Positions 34,875 to 43,791 of a stretch of DNA of 64,000 nucleotides are shown here, piece after piece. Positions within the stretch are counted from its first letter, which is position 1, and each line of letters starts with the position of its first letter. The stretch comes from Traorella massiliensis (GTDB lineage: Bacteria > Bacillota_I > Bacilli_A > Erysipelotrichales > Erysipelotrichaceae). The notes beneath the pieces were generated by a model. That model worked only from the letters and a program-made list of their open reading frames with translations, had not been told where the DNA came from and did not search any database. The position numbers and the translations under genes are program-made. The stretch lies in NCBI RefSeq assembly GCF_900104665.1, contig NZ_LT629967.1:503624-567623 (forward strand). Direction: 5' to 3'.

Positions 34875-35290
34875 ATGAAAACACGATATAAGCGGATGTA
34901 CCATACAGTCTTCATGATATGCGAATAGAAAAAATGAAAGTGATGGATCATTCATTAAAATTATTTTTTGAACATGGTTTTATACAATCTAAAAAACCAT
35001 ATAAACAGGTTGATGGTACGATTCTTTTAGAAAAGATCAACCTTGATTTTTGTTTTGTTTATTTATTAAATAATAATGGTAAACTAGGTGAATTTTATGG
35101 ACATAAAATGACTTTGACAGAGTTTCTCAAGCGATATGAAGATTTTTCTTTTGAAGTGATTGGTGAAAGTTATGGATACAACTTTGCAGTATATAATGGC
35201 TATCTTATGCTTCCCAAACAAAATGACTTTAATGAATTATCAATCATGATTTGTTATGAAGGGGATATGATTTATGAAACAGATGAATAA
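34875..35290 (+). pseudogene. hypothetical protein gene with N-terminal frameshift
   Basis: An ATG with GAGG at the right distance lies at 34875, but its frame stops after 17 codons. The long frame (ATG at 34919, 123 residues) lacks a ribosome site and can be read upstream in frame to about 34895 (ADVPYSLHD before MRIEK). SLHDMRI followed by a beta-strand-rich body (HGFIQSKKPYKQVDGTILLE) looks like the N-terminus of a family of small acidic proteins I know only as hypothetical. One base inserted or deleted near 34890 would join the two. An error in the sequence is possible. Confidence 0.6.
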
Positions 35291-35374
35291 TATTCGTTTC
35301 ATTGAATTATAAAATTAAACTACATTTTTGAGTGTGATTATGATATATTATTAGCATTAGGAAAGAGGGTTATT

Positions 35375-35893
35375 ATGGATATTGTCAGTTTGATCATCAT
35401 ATTGCTGGTCGCTGCTTTTTTAGTGTATGAAGGTAAAGAAGCATTTAGCGGACTTATTGTAATGCGTAAAACAGTAGAAGAAATTAAAAAGAATAAAGAA
35501 AATGTTCAAATTTGTAAAGATTATATGCATATAGTTCTTGCATATGTTGTATTTGCTGTGTTAATGGTCGTATTTGGAATCTATTTTTTCATGGATCAGA
35601 ATTATTTGTATGGCATGATGTTTATCGTTTTAGCATTTTTTTGTGTAGTGTTTATTGCAGAATCAGTTCTGACACGTACGCTTGTATTATATGATAATGG
35701 TTTTCTTTATGCAGGGAAAATGTTCAAATACCGCAGTGTATTAAAAATAGAAGATAAGAAGAAGTTTTTAAGAGGATATCGTGTTAAGCTTACAAGTGAT
35801 GATGAGGTTTATGTTTCGAAGAAAGTAAGACCGTTGCTGGAAGAAAGACTTCAGGAGTTTAAGAACAGAAAGAAGGGCCGACATGCGAAATAG
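35375..35893 (+). CDS. hypothetical membrane protein
   Basis: This 172-residue protein has one N-terminal membrane helix, a charged loop and two further helices (about residues 52-95), then a basic cytoplasmic region (VLKIEDKKKFLRGYRVKL) that may be a small PH-like domain. GAAAGAGGG precedes the ATG. Its last 11 bases overlap dut. No family is recognised. Confidence 0.7.
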   Translation: MDIVSLIIILLVAAFLVYEGKEAFSGLIVMRKTVEEIKKNKENVQICKDYMHIVLAYVVFAVLMVVFGIYFFMDQNYLYGMMFIVLAFFCVVFIAESVLTRTLVLYDNGFLYAGKMFKYRSVLKIEDKKKFLRGYRVKLTSDDEVYVSKKVRPLLEERLQEFKNRKKGRHAK

Positions 35894-36344
35894 AGGATTT
35901 GAAGTTGCGAAAGGGTTTGAGGATATGAATATCTGTCTTCCGCAAAGAAGTACACAGAGATCAGCGGGATATGATATAGAAGCTGCGCAAGATTGTGTGA
36001 TCATGCCTTTTAAATTAGGGGATAAACCTTATTTGGTGGAAACAGGTCTTAAAGCATATATGCCAGAAGATGAGTTTTTGATGTTATGTAATCGTAGTTC
36101 TAATCCATTTAAAAAGGGGCTTGTGATGGCTAATAGCATAGGTATCATTGATGCAGATTACTATGGGAATAGCGATAACGATGGAGCAATAAAATTTGCT
36201 TTTTATAATTTCAAAGATGAACCGGTTATGATTTCTAAACATGAGCGAATCGGGCAGGCGATTTTCATGAAATATCAGAAAGCGGATGATGATCGCAGTG
36301 AAGGTGAAAGAAGCGGAGGATTTGGAAGTACGGATCATAAATAA
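35883..36344 (+). CDS. dut: dUTP diphosphatase
   Basis: This 153-residue trimeric enzyme hydrolyses dUTP to dUMP, keeping uracil out of DNA. Motif 1 is RSAGYDIEAA (about 26), motif 2 NRSS, motif 3 GIIDADYYGN (about 86), motif 4 ERIGQAIF and motif 5 GERSGGFGSTDH (about 141), all intact. The gene overlaps the preceding membrane gene by 11 bases, so it is coupled to it. Confidence 0.96.
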   Translation: MRNRGFEVAKGFEDMNICLPQRSTQRSAGYDIEAAQDCVIMPFKLGDKPYLVETGLKAYMPEDEFLMLCNRSSNPFKKGLVMANSIGIIDADYYGNSDNDGAIKFAFYNFKDEPVMISKHERIGQAIFMKYQKADDDRSEGERSGGFGSTDHK

Positions 36345-36401
36345 ATCAGTTTAGGTTGACATTTATTTCTTTTCTCCCTATTATTAAGTCAGGTGATTAC
36401 A

Positions 36402-37250
36402 ATGAAAATTAGAAAAGAATTTCAAATATTCTTTGTTATATTGGTCATGCTTCTTGTAGTTTCATATTATTTTGATTATCAAATCAGTGAAGAATTGTAC
36501 AATCGTTCTTCGCTTATATGCCGAAGCATTCATGTCTTTGCACAACTGCCGGCATATCTTTTGATGGCTTTTTTCAGTGCTGGTATCTTTAATAGCCGCA
36601 GCAGGGATTATTCAGCTTATTCAATGTTAAGTGCAGCAGGTGGTTTTCTATTAACAGCAGTATTTGGTTTTCTTTGTGGTTACGTTTTTCTTTATAATCT
36701 TGGACTTTATTCTATCACTTTGATAATGGCAATAGATATAGGCATATTTGTATGTTGTTATATGGTAACAAAGTTAATTTGTGATCATGATGCTTTAGCA
36801 CTTAGGAAGGCTTCAAAGTTAGGGCTTAGCAGTTTTGCTTTGATTTTATTTATTACACTAATAGGTACTGCTTTTTTTGATCGAATACCTTTTCGTAGAT
36901 TAGATGGAACAGTGAATGTTTTTGAACCATGGTATTTGTCAGGTTTTTCTTTTGAGCCAACAGGTTTTTTGAATAGAAGTTTTCCTTCTATTACTATGGC
37001 TTTAACAGCGGATATCTTGCTTATCAATCTGGTACCGGAATTTGCCAGAAGATTTAGAGACAGAAAAACAATTCTATCTATGATTAGTTTTTCTTGGATC
37101 TTGCTTGCTGCAATCAGTCAGCTTATTTTGGGATATTCATATCTGAGTGATATTCTAATCGGACTTTTGATTGGATGTTTATCAATCTTATTATTTTCTA
37201 TAATATACTATAGAAAACCTAAAGTTAATTCTTCAGAAAATCTGTCTTAG
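36402..37250 (+). CDS. PAP2-like membrane protein, catalytic residues altered
   Basis: The ATG at 36402 follows AGGTGAT. The 282-residue protein has six membrane helices and the general PAP2 (phosphatidic acid phosphatase 2) layout. However, the usual Pro-Ser-Gly-His motif reads FPSITM (about 189) and the final motif reads LGYSYLSDILIG (about 242), where the catalytic His is replaced by Ser. If the alignment is right it is unlikely to be an active phosphatase of that type; it may bind lipid or have another role. A terminator overlaps its stop. Confidence 0.65.
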   Translation: MKIRKEFQIFFVILVMLLVVSYYFDYQISEELYNRSSLICRSIHVFAQLPAYLLMAFFSAGIFNSRSRDYSAYSMLSAAGGFLLTAVFGFLCGYVFLYNLGLYSITLIMAIDIGIFVCCYMVTKLICDHDALALRKASKLGLSSFALILFITLIGTAFFDRIPFRRLDGTVNVFEPWYLSGFSFEPTGFLNRSFPSITMALTADILLINLVPEFARRFRDRKTILSMISFSWILLAAISQLILGYSYLSDILIGLLIGCLSILLFSIIYYRKPKVNSSENLS

Positions 37251-37262
37251 GACAGATTTTTT
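37237..37262 (+). terminator. terminator of PAP2-like gene
   Basis: AATCTGTC and GACAGATT around TTAG, followed by T residues; it overlaps the last codons. Confidence 0.75.
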
Positions 37263-37267
37263 ATAAA

Positions 37268-37298
37268 AAGTCCCTCTTTTTTCTTAAAAGAGGGACTA
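37268..37298 (-). terminator. terminator of SDR gene
   Basis: AGTCCCTCTTTT and AAAAGAGGGACT form a 12-bp stem right after the SDR stop, with T residues on the minus strand. Confidence 0.75.
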
Positions 37299-37305
37299 TA
37301 TATAA

Positions 37306-38055
37306 TTAACAAGCAGACATACCGCCATCAACTGAAATTACTGCACCATTGATCCATGTCGCTTCATCACTGCATAAGAAGGCACAGATATTCGCAATTT
37401 CTTCAGGCTGTCCAAAGCTTTTGACTGGCATTGCTTTGATTAGATTTGATAAGCATGCTTGAGCTTCGTGATATTTTTGACCGCCTAGAGTAAGATTTGT
37501 AGCACATCCACCAGGATGAACAATGTTGCAGCGAATATTATTTTTCGCAAAACTAAAGGCAATGCTTCTTGTTAATCCTTCCAGTCCAGCTTTAGCAGCC
37601 GTATAGCTAGGACCATGATTACCCCTTAAAGCAGCGTAAGAACCGATGTTGACGATGCTTCCACCGCCATTTTCAATCATCAATGGCATCATTTCTCTAA
37701 GAATTCTAAAAGGTGCCTTTAAATCAATGTTCATAACATTATCCCACCTTTCATCATCTGTTTCTAATAATGGATAACTTAAATCATTGATACCTGCAAT
37801 GTTACATACTCCATCAAGATGACCATAGGTTTCTTTGACTGTTTTCGCCATATTTTTAATGTCATCCAGCTTTGTGACATCAGCAATTAAAGGAGTGATT
37901 TGATCATGTCCGTCCCATACCTCTATAACAGATGTGTTACGGTCAACAGCTACTATATAAGCTCCTTCAGCTTCAAATTTGGTAACCGTTGCTTTTCCCA
38001 TGCCACTTGCGGCACCGGTAATTAGAAAGACTTTATTCTCAAGTTTTTTGCTCAT
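37306..38055 (-). CDS. short-chain dehydrogenase/reductase
   Basis: This 249-residue classical SDR shows the NAD(P) turn TGAASGMGKAT (about 14-24), NIAG (about 87), and the catalytic Ser (SIVNIGSYAAL), Tyr and Lys (PSYTAAKAGLEGLTRS, about 150). An Asp after the second strand (VAVDRN) favours NAD over NADP. The start overlaps AGGT. It is divergent from a TetR gene, which probably represses it. It may be a hydroxysteroid or 3-oxoacyl-type reductase; substrate unresolved. Confidence 0.9.
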   Translation of the reverse strand: MSKKLENKVFLITGAASGMGKATVTKFEAEGAYIVAVDRNTSVIEVWDGHDQITPLIADVTKLDDIKNMAKTVKETYGHLDGVCNIAGINDLSYPLLETDDERWDNVMNIDLKAPFRILREMMPLMIENGGGSIVNIGSYAALRGNHGPSYTAAKAGLEGLTRSIAFSFAKNNIRCNIVHPGGCATNLTLGGQKYHEAQACLSNLIKAMPVKSFGQPEEIANICAFLCSDEATWINGAVISVDGGMSAC

Positions 38056-38163
38056 TTTTTAAACCTCCATTAATCAAGCATACTTGCTAAATTTATTATA
38101 AAATCATAAAATGAATTCATCAATCATCAAAAATACATCATGTGTTGACTATTTGGAGGAAAT

Positions 38164-38706
38164 ATGAATCAAAAAAAGAATAAGCATTATCAGCAGACAC
38201 ATCAAAAAATTAAAGATACTCTTTTAGAAATCATTTATGAAAAAAAGAAAGTAAATATTGCTCAGATTTGTCGTCATGCAGGAATCAATCGGACAACTTT
38301 CTATCAGCATTATGAAGATATTGTTGAACTGATCGAAGATGTACAGTCTTCCATATTTAAACAGTTAATAAAGACGTATGACAACGAACCTGAAAAGATA
38401 GAATTTATGTCTTTTCGTTCTTATGAGATCTTTGCTCTGCATGTGAAAGAAAATCAACATTTTTATAAGCTATATTTTGAAATGAATACTACTTTTCCTT
38501 TAAAAGATGGTTTAGAAGAAATGTGGGAAGCAATAATCGTACCTTATTTTCATGATCGCGGTATTTATGATGAAGAGGTGATGGCATTACGCTTTATCTG
38601 TTATCAGGCAGGATTTACGATTACTTTGAAAAAATGGGTGGATCAGAATTGTCATTTAAAGATCCAGGAGGTGGCTCAAATCCTTACAGAGTGCTTAAGA
38701 ATGTAA
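38164..38706 (+). CDS. TetR family regulator
   Basis: This 180-residue protein has a TetR HTH (VNIAQICRHAGINRTTFYQHY, roughly residues 35-55) and an all-helical C-terminal domain like the TetR_C_7 group (FALHVKENQHFYKLYF). GGAGGAAAT precedes the ATG. It is transcribed divergently from the SDR gene, the normal arrangement for regulator and target. Confidence 0.9.
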   Translation: MNQKKNKHYQQTHQKIKDTLLEIIYEKKKVNIAQICRHAGINRTTFYQHYEDIVELIEDVQSSIFKQLIKTYDNEPEKIEFMSFRSYEIFALHVKENQHFYKLYFEMNTTFPLKDGLEEMWEAIIVPYFHDRGIYDEEVMALRFICYQAGFTITLKKWVDQNCHLKIQEVAQILTECLRM

Positions 38707-38708
38707 AA

Positions 38709-38735
38709 AAAAAGCAAACGTTAATTTGCTTTTTG
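38709..38735. terminator. bidirectional terminator between TetR and MATE genes
   Basis: AAAAGCAAA and TTTGCTTTT pair around CGTTAA, with A and T runs on the two sides. Confidence 0.75.
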
Positions 38736-40079
38736 AGTTAATAAATGTTTGAAATAAATCGTAAACAATGTAACAGTCGTGCATACAGCTAAAAAGTCTG
38801 CTACCGGTTCTGCCATGAAGACGGCAATTGCCTGATCGGCAAAGAAATTTGGAAGAATATAGATCAATGGAATCAGCAGGATAATTTTTCGTAAAACAGC
38901 CAGGAATACACTTGTTTTCGCATTTCCTAAAGCAATGAAAGTCTGCTGACAGGCAATCTGGGCCCCAAATAAACAGCTTGTAGACATGTAAATTTGTAAG
39001 GCGTGTTGAGTATAAGCAGCCAGTTCAGGCTTATCAGTGAAGATACTGACAAACAATTGAGGTGTAAATACGCTGATGGCCCAAAGAGTTGTCGAATAGA
39101 TCATACAGCTGACTAAAAGATAAGTGAAGGTCTTTTTAACTCTATCTAGATTTCCAGCTCCATAATTATAAGATACAATGGGTTGCGAGCCCTGGGTCAT
39201 ACCCTGCAGCGGCAACATTGAAAATTGCATGACACTGGAAAGGATCGTCATTGCCCCAACAGCGATATCGCCGCCATATTTTAATAATGAAGTATTAAAA
39301 CAAACCGTAATGACACTTTCTGTAAATTGCATGATAAAAGGTGATAAACCTAATGCAATACAAGGCAAGAAAACAGATGGTCTTAATGTCATATATTTCT
39401 TTTTTAATTTCAGTGAAGTTTTCTTTCCACATAGAAATAAGATGACCCATACACAAGAAACAGCCTGTGAGAGAATTGTTGCCAGTGCTGCCCCCTGAAC
39501 TCCCATATTCAATGGAAACATAAAAATAGGGTCTAAAATAATATTAAGAATAGCACCGATCAAAATTGTTTTCATAGCTTCAGTTGAAAAACCCTGAGCA
39601 CTGATAAAGGCATTAAGTCCTAAGGTCAGCTGTACAAAGATAGTTCCACATGCATAAATCTGAAGATAACTCCATCCGTACTGAACAGTATTTTCACTCG
39701 CACCAAAGAAAAGAAGCAGATCCCAGCCGAAAATTAGGATCAGTGCTGTAGTGATGATAGCAATAACGATCAGCAGTACAAAGCTATTACCAAGGATATT
39801 TTCAGCTTCATCATTTTTCTTGCGTCCCATCATGATACTGGCCCTTGGGGCAGACCCCATACTTACAAGAGCAGCAAAGGCACTCACGGCCATGATGATC
39901 GGCATCGTCACACCAACACCAGTTAAGGCTATATCCCCGATGCCTTCAATATGGCCGATATACATACGATCGACCATGTTGTATAAAACATTGATGATTT
40001 GCGCAACAATGGCAGGCAAGGCAAGCTTAAATAGGAGTTTTCCTACTGATCCTTGTCCTAAATTAGCAGATTGATTCAT
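38721..40079 (-). CDS. MATE family efflux transporter
   Basis: The ATG at 40079 is preferred because GTGAGGTGG precedes it; the frame to 40151 adds 24 residues without a ribosome site. The product has 452 residues and twelve membrane helices in two halves. It shows MATE marks near the start (LALPAIVAQIINVLYNMVDR, MYIGHI) and GSAPRASIMMGRKK. MATE pumps expel cationic drugs with Na+ or H+. The substrate is unknown. Confidence 0.92.
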   Translation of the reverse strand: MNQSANLGQGSVGKLLFKLALPAIVAQIINVLYNMVDRMYIGHIEGIGDIALTGVGVTMPIIMAVSAFAALVSMGSAPRASIMMGRKKNDEAENILGNSFVLLIVIAIITTALILIFGWDLLLFFGASENTVQYGWSYLQIYACGTIFVQLTLGLNAFISAQGFSTEAMKTILIGAILNIILDPIFMFPLNMGVQGAALATILSQAVSCVWVILFLCGKKTSLKLKKKYMTLRPSVFLPCIALGLSPFIMQFTESVITVCFNTSLLKYGGDIAVGAMTILSSVMQFSMLPLQGMTQGSQPIVSYNYGAGNLDRVKKTFTYLLVSCMIYSTTLWAISVFTPQLFVSIFTDKPELAAYTQHALQIYMSTSCLFGAQIACQQTFIALGNAKTSVFLAVLRKIILLIPLIYILPNFFADQAIAVFMAEPVADFLAVCTTVTLFTIYFKHLLTQKAN

Positions 40080-40174
40080 AATTTCCACCTCACAACATAT
40101 TATTATATCAAAAAATATAACTTGAATTAGAATAGATTTAAAAGAAAACAAGACAAAAAAAGAAAATTGTTTAA

Positions 40175-40188
40175 CTAAAACGCTTTCA
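40175..40188 (+). promoter_or_regulatory. candidate cre site before pgm
   Basis: The reverse strand reads TGAAAGCGTTTTAG, matching the CcpA consensus at all fixed positions except the final CA. It overlaps the region just before the TATAAT of pgm. The site is imperfect. Confidence 0.35.
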
Positions 40189-40223
40189 CATGTTGTATAA
40201 TAAAAATATCAGGAGGGAATCAT

Positions 40224-41912
40224 ATGATTTTAGAACAATATAATAGATGGGTGAACCATCCAAATATCGATCCAGCTTTAAAAGAAGAGCTTTTAAACAT
40301 GGATGAAAAAACAAAAAATGATGCTTTTTATACCAACATTGAGTTTGGTACAGCAGGGATGAGAGGACTATTAGGAGCCGGTACGAACCGTATCAATGTA
40401 CATACGATCCGTAAAGCCAATGTAGGCTTTGCGAATTATATCTTATCGTTAGGTGAAGATGCGAAGGATAAAGGCGTTGCAATCGGCTATGACAATCGTC
40501 ATATGTCTTATGAATTTGCGATGGATAGCGCAAAAGTACTTTCTAGCTTTGGAATTACGACTTATGTTTTTGAAAGCCTGCGACCAACACCGGAGCTGAG
40601 CTTTGCTGTACGTCATTTAGGATGTGCAGGCGGTATCATGATTACTGCTTCTCACAATCCAAAAGAATACAATGGATATAAGCTTTATGATGAAAAGGGC
40701 TGCCAGCTGGTTCCTGCTTTGGCTAGTAAAGTGATTGCCCTTGTCAATGCAGTAGAAGATGAATTGGCAATTAAGACGGATAAAGCAGATGAATCTTTGA
40801 TTCATATCATTGGCAAAGAAGTTGATGAAGAATATTACAAGAATGTCTTAGCGATTCAATTGAATCCAGATGTAAATAAAGATGATATCAAAATTATTTT
40901 TACACCTCAGCATGGAACAAGCAATATTCCGGTAAAAGAAATTTATGATCGTACAGGATATCATTATGTGGCTGTAGAAGAACAGTGTACACCAGACCCT
41001 GATTTTTCAAATACACCAACTCCTAATCCGGAAGAACCATCTTCTTATAATTTAGCTTTAGAATATGCAGTTAGAGAAGATGCAGATATTGTACTGAGCT
41101 GTGACCCGGATGCTGACCGTATGGGCGTTGCTGTTAAACATAATGGTGAATATGTGCTTTTGACGGGCAACCAGTCAGGTTCTGTTTTGATTGAATATAT
41201 TTTCTCACAGTTAACTGAAAAGGGCAGAATGCCAAAAAATGCTGTTATGTTTAATACGGTCGTGACTAGTGATTTAGGTGAGAAGATTGCTTCTAAATAT
41301 GGTGTAGAAACAGAAAAGACGTTGACAGGCTTTAAATTTATTGGTGAAAAGGTTGCGAAATATGAAGTGACTCATGAAAAAGAATATGTTTTTGGCTATG
41401 AAGAAAGTTATGGATCACTCATTTCACCATTTGTACGTGATAAAGATGCTCCTCAGGCTTGTTTGATGCTTGCGGAAGCTGCCTGCTATTATCATGCGCA
41501 AGGCAAGACACTGGTAGATGTGCTGAATGGCTTGTATGCTGAATTAGGTACTTATCAGGAAAGCCAGACATCACTTTCCTTAGCAGGACAGGAAGGTGCT
41601 ATGCGTATCAAACAGATCATGGCAACTTTAAGAGAACATACACCTAAAGAAATTGCCAAAACAGCTGTTGTGGCTTATGAGGATTATAAGACACTTAAAC
41701 GAGTTGAAAATGGACAGGAAACGGATCTGAATGGTTTTACTAATTCAGATGTATTAAAATTCTATCTAAAAGATGGCAGCTGGGTAGCGGTTCGTCCAAG
41801 CGGTACGGAACCAAAATGTAAATTTTATTATTGTGTAAAAGGAAATTCCATTCAGGAGGCTAAAGAGAAGACAGAAGCATATCAGAAGGCCATGTCTGAT
41901 GCCATCCAATAG
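40224..41912 (+). CDS. pgm: phosphoglucomutase/phosphomannomutase
   Basis: This 562-residue enzyme interconverts glucose-1-phosphate and glucose-6-phosphate. The phosphoserine loop is TASHNPKEYNGYK (about 140), the metal loop is SCDPDADRMG (about 293), and FGYEESYG (about 393) is the sugar-binding GEESG-type loop. RPSGTEPK (about 515) is the phosphate-binding loop. The length fits the PgcA subgroup of Firmicutes. It precedes glgB by 13 bases and so provides glucose-1-phosphate for glycogen metabolism. Confidence 0.95.
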   Translation: MILEQYNRWVNHPNIDPALKEELLNMDEKTKNDAFYTNIEFGTAGMRGLLGAGTNRINVHTIRKANVGFANYILSLGEDAKDKGVAIGYDNRHMSYEFAMDSAKVLSSFGITTYVFESLRPTPELSFAVRHLGCAGGIMITASHNPKEYNGYKLYDEKGCQLVPALASKVIALVNAVEDELAIKTDKADESLIHIIGKEVDEEYYKNVLAIQLNPDVNKDDIKIIFTPQHGTSNIPVKEIYDRTGYHYVAVEEQCTPDPDFSNTPTPNPEEPSSYNLALEYAVREDADIVLSCDPDADRMGVAVKHNGEYVLLTGNQSGSVLIEYIFSQLTEKGRMPKNAVMFNTVVTSDLGEKIASKYGVETEKTLTGFKFIGEKVAKYEVTHEKEYVFGYEESYGSLISPFVRDKDAPQACLMLAEAACYYHAQGKTLVDVLNGLYAELGTYQESQTSLSLAGQEGAMRIKQIMATLREHTPKEIAKTAVVAYEDYKTLKRVENGQETDLNGFTNSDVLKFYLKDGSWVAVRPSGTEPKCKFYYCVKGNSIQEAKEKTEAYQKAMSDAIQ

Positions 41913-41925
41913 AGAGGTGAAGGCA

Positions 41926-43764
41926 ATGGATTTAAAAGAATTTTTTGAAGGAAATATGTGCAACGCTTATGAGTATTTTGGCGCACATATAGAAAATGAC
42001 GGAGTTGTATTCAGAACATATGCACCTCATGCCCAGAATATTTATGTTATCGGTGAATTCAATGACTGGACAGATAGTGAAGAATCAAAGATGAAACGCA
42101 TCGATGAGAGAGGAGTGTATGAATTATTTATTGGCGGTGCTAAAAAAGGCCAGCTATATAAATTTCGTATCATTCAGGCATTAGGCAATACAGCTGACAA
42201 AGCAGATCCTTATGCTTTTTACTCACAGCTAAGACCTGATACTGCGTCTGTGATCGAAGAGATTCATACACCGATTTTTAAGGATTCTAAGTGGATGAAA
42301 AAACGTACTCGTAATCTTGATCAGCCAATGAATATTTATGAGATGCATTTTGGCTCATGGAAAAAGCCTCAAGATGGACGTAAGTGGTTTAATTATGATG
42401 AGATTGCAGATGAGTTAATTGATTATGTCAAGAAAATGAATTATACGCATGTAGAATTCATGCCGTTAAATGAATATCCTTTTGATGGTTCATGGGGATA
42501 TCAGACAAGCGGATATTTTTCAGTGACAAGCCGTTATGGAAAGATCAATGATTTAAAGAAACTGATCAATCGCCTTCATCAGAATGATATTGGTGTCATC
42601 ATGGATTTTGTACCTGTACATTTTGTTAAGGATAATTATTCATTAAATTACTTTGATGGGACCCCTTTATATGAATATGATAATGATAATGATGCAAATT
42701 CACAGTGGGGAACCAGCAACTTTAATTTATGGAGAGAAGAGGTACGCTCATTCCTGATGTCAGCAGCCAATTTCTGGCTAGATATTTTTCATGTAGATGG
42801 ATTGCGCATGGATGCGATCGCAAATATGATCTTTTGGCAAGGAAATAAGGATAAGGGAGTCAACGAAGGAGCTTTATATTTCATCAAGCGAATGAATAAT
42901 AATCTTCATAAGCTCCATCCGGAAGTATTTTTAATTGCAGAAGATTCGAGTGATTTTCCAAAAGTTTGCGCACCTGCATGGGATGGCGGCTTAGAATTTG
43001 ATTACAAGTGGGATTTAGGATGGATGCATGATACGTTGAAATATCTTGAAAAAGATCCGATCTATCGTCAATATCATCATAATCAGGTTACTTTTTCAAT
43101 GGCTTATTTCTATTCTGAAAAATTTATCATGCCTTTATCACATGATGAAGTTGTTCATGGAAAACATACGATCGTAGATAAGATGTGGGGCAATTATGAA
43201 CAGAAATTTGCCCAAGCAAGAACATTGTATATGTATATGATGACACATCCAGGAAAGAAATTAAATTTCATGGGTAATGAAATTGCTCAATTTAGAGAAT
43301 GGGATGAAGAAAAAGAAAATGATTGGTTTATGTTAGAATATCCAATGCATGATTCCTTTTCACATTACATTGCAGACTTAAATAAACTCGTTGTTGAGAA
43401 TCCTGCTTTTTATGAACTGGATTATACATGGGAAGGCTTTAAGTGGATCGATGCTGATAATAAGGCAGATAATATGTTTATCTATCAGCGTATGAATGAG
43501 GATCAGAAATTTATTATTGTTTTGAATTTCTCACCAAACCACTATGCTAATTTCAGGATCGGTGTGGAAAAAAATTCAACACTAAAGGAAGTACTAAATA
43601 CAGATACGGATATTTATAGCGGAAGCAATATTAGAAATAAAAAAGCTTTACGTACAAAAAAAGTACCTCATAATTTTTTGGATTACAGCTGTGAAATTGA
43701 AATTGCACCTTTCAGTGGTATCATCTTCGAAGTAAAAGAAATTAAATCTAAAAAATCTGAATAA
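41926..43764 (+). CDS. glgB: 1,4-alpha-glucan branching enzyme
   Basis: The ATG at 41926 follows AGAGGTGAAG. The 612-residue GH13 enzyme makes alpha-1,6 branches in glycogen. It has an N-terminal CBM48 (GVVFRTYAPHAQNIYVIGEF), GH13 region I DFVPVHF (about 220), region II GLRMDAIANM (about 295, nucleophile Asp), region III LIAEDSSD (Glu) and region IV LSHDEVVH. It is shorter than Gram-negative GlgB because the N1 domain is absent. Its terminator is split by the IS insertion. Confidence 0.96.
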   Translation: MDLKEFFEGNMCNAYEYFGAHIENDGVVFRTYAPHAQNIYVIGEFNDWTDSEESKMKRIDERGVYELFIGGAKKGQLYKFRIIQALGNTADKADPYAFYSQLRPDTASVIEEIHTPIFKDSKWMKKRTRNLDQPMNIYEMHFGSWKKPQDGRKWFNYDEIADELIDYVKKMNYTHVEFMPLNEYPFDGSWGYQTSGYFSVTSRYGKINDLKKLINRLHQNDIGVIMDFVPVHFVKDNYSLNYFDGTPLYEYDNDNDANSQWGTSNFNLWREEVRSFLMSAANFWLDIFHVDGLRMDAIANMIFWQGNKDKGVNEGALYFIKRMNNNLHKLHPEVFLIAEDSSDFPKVCAPAWDGGLEFDYKWDLGWMHDTLKYLEKDPIYRQYHHNQVTFSMAYFYSEKFIMPLSHDEVVHGKHTIVDKMWGNYEQKFAQARTLYMYMMTHPGKKLNFMGNEIAQFREWDEEKENDWFMLEYPMHDSFSHYIADLNKLVVENPAFYELDYTWEGFKWIDADNKADNMFIYQRMNEDQKFIIVLNFSPNHYANFRIGVEKNSTLKEVLNTDTDIYSGSNIRNKKALRTKKVPHNFLDYSCEIEIAPFSGIIFEVKEIKSKKSE

Positions 43765-43783
43765 GTAAGAGAAGAGCTATATC

Positions 43784-43791
43784 AAAAATAG
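43784..43791 (+). repeat. 8-bp target-site duplication, left copy
   Basis: AAAAATAG is repeated at 45493-45500 on the other side of the IS, in direct orientation. Confidence 0.8.
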
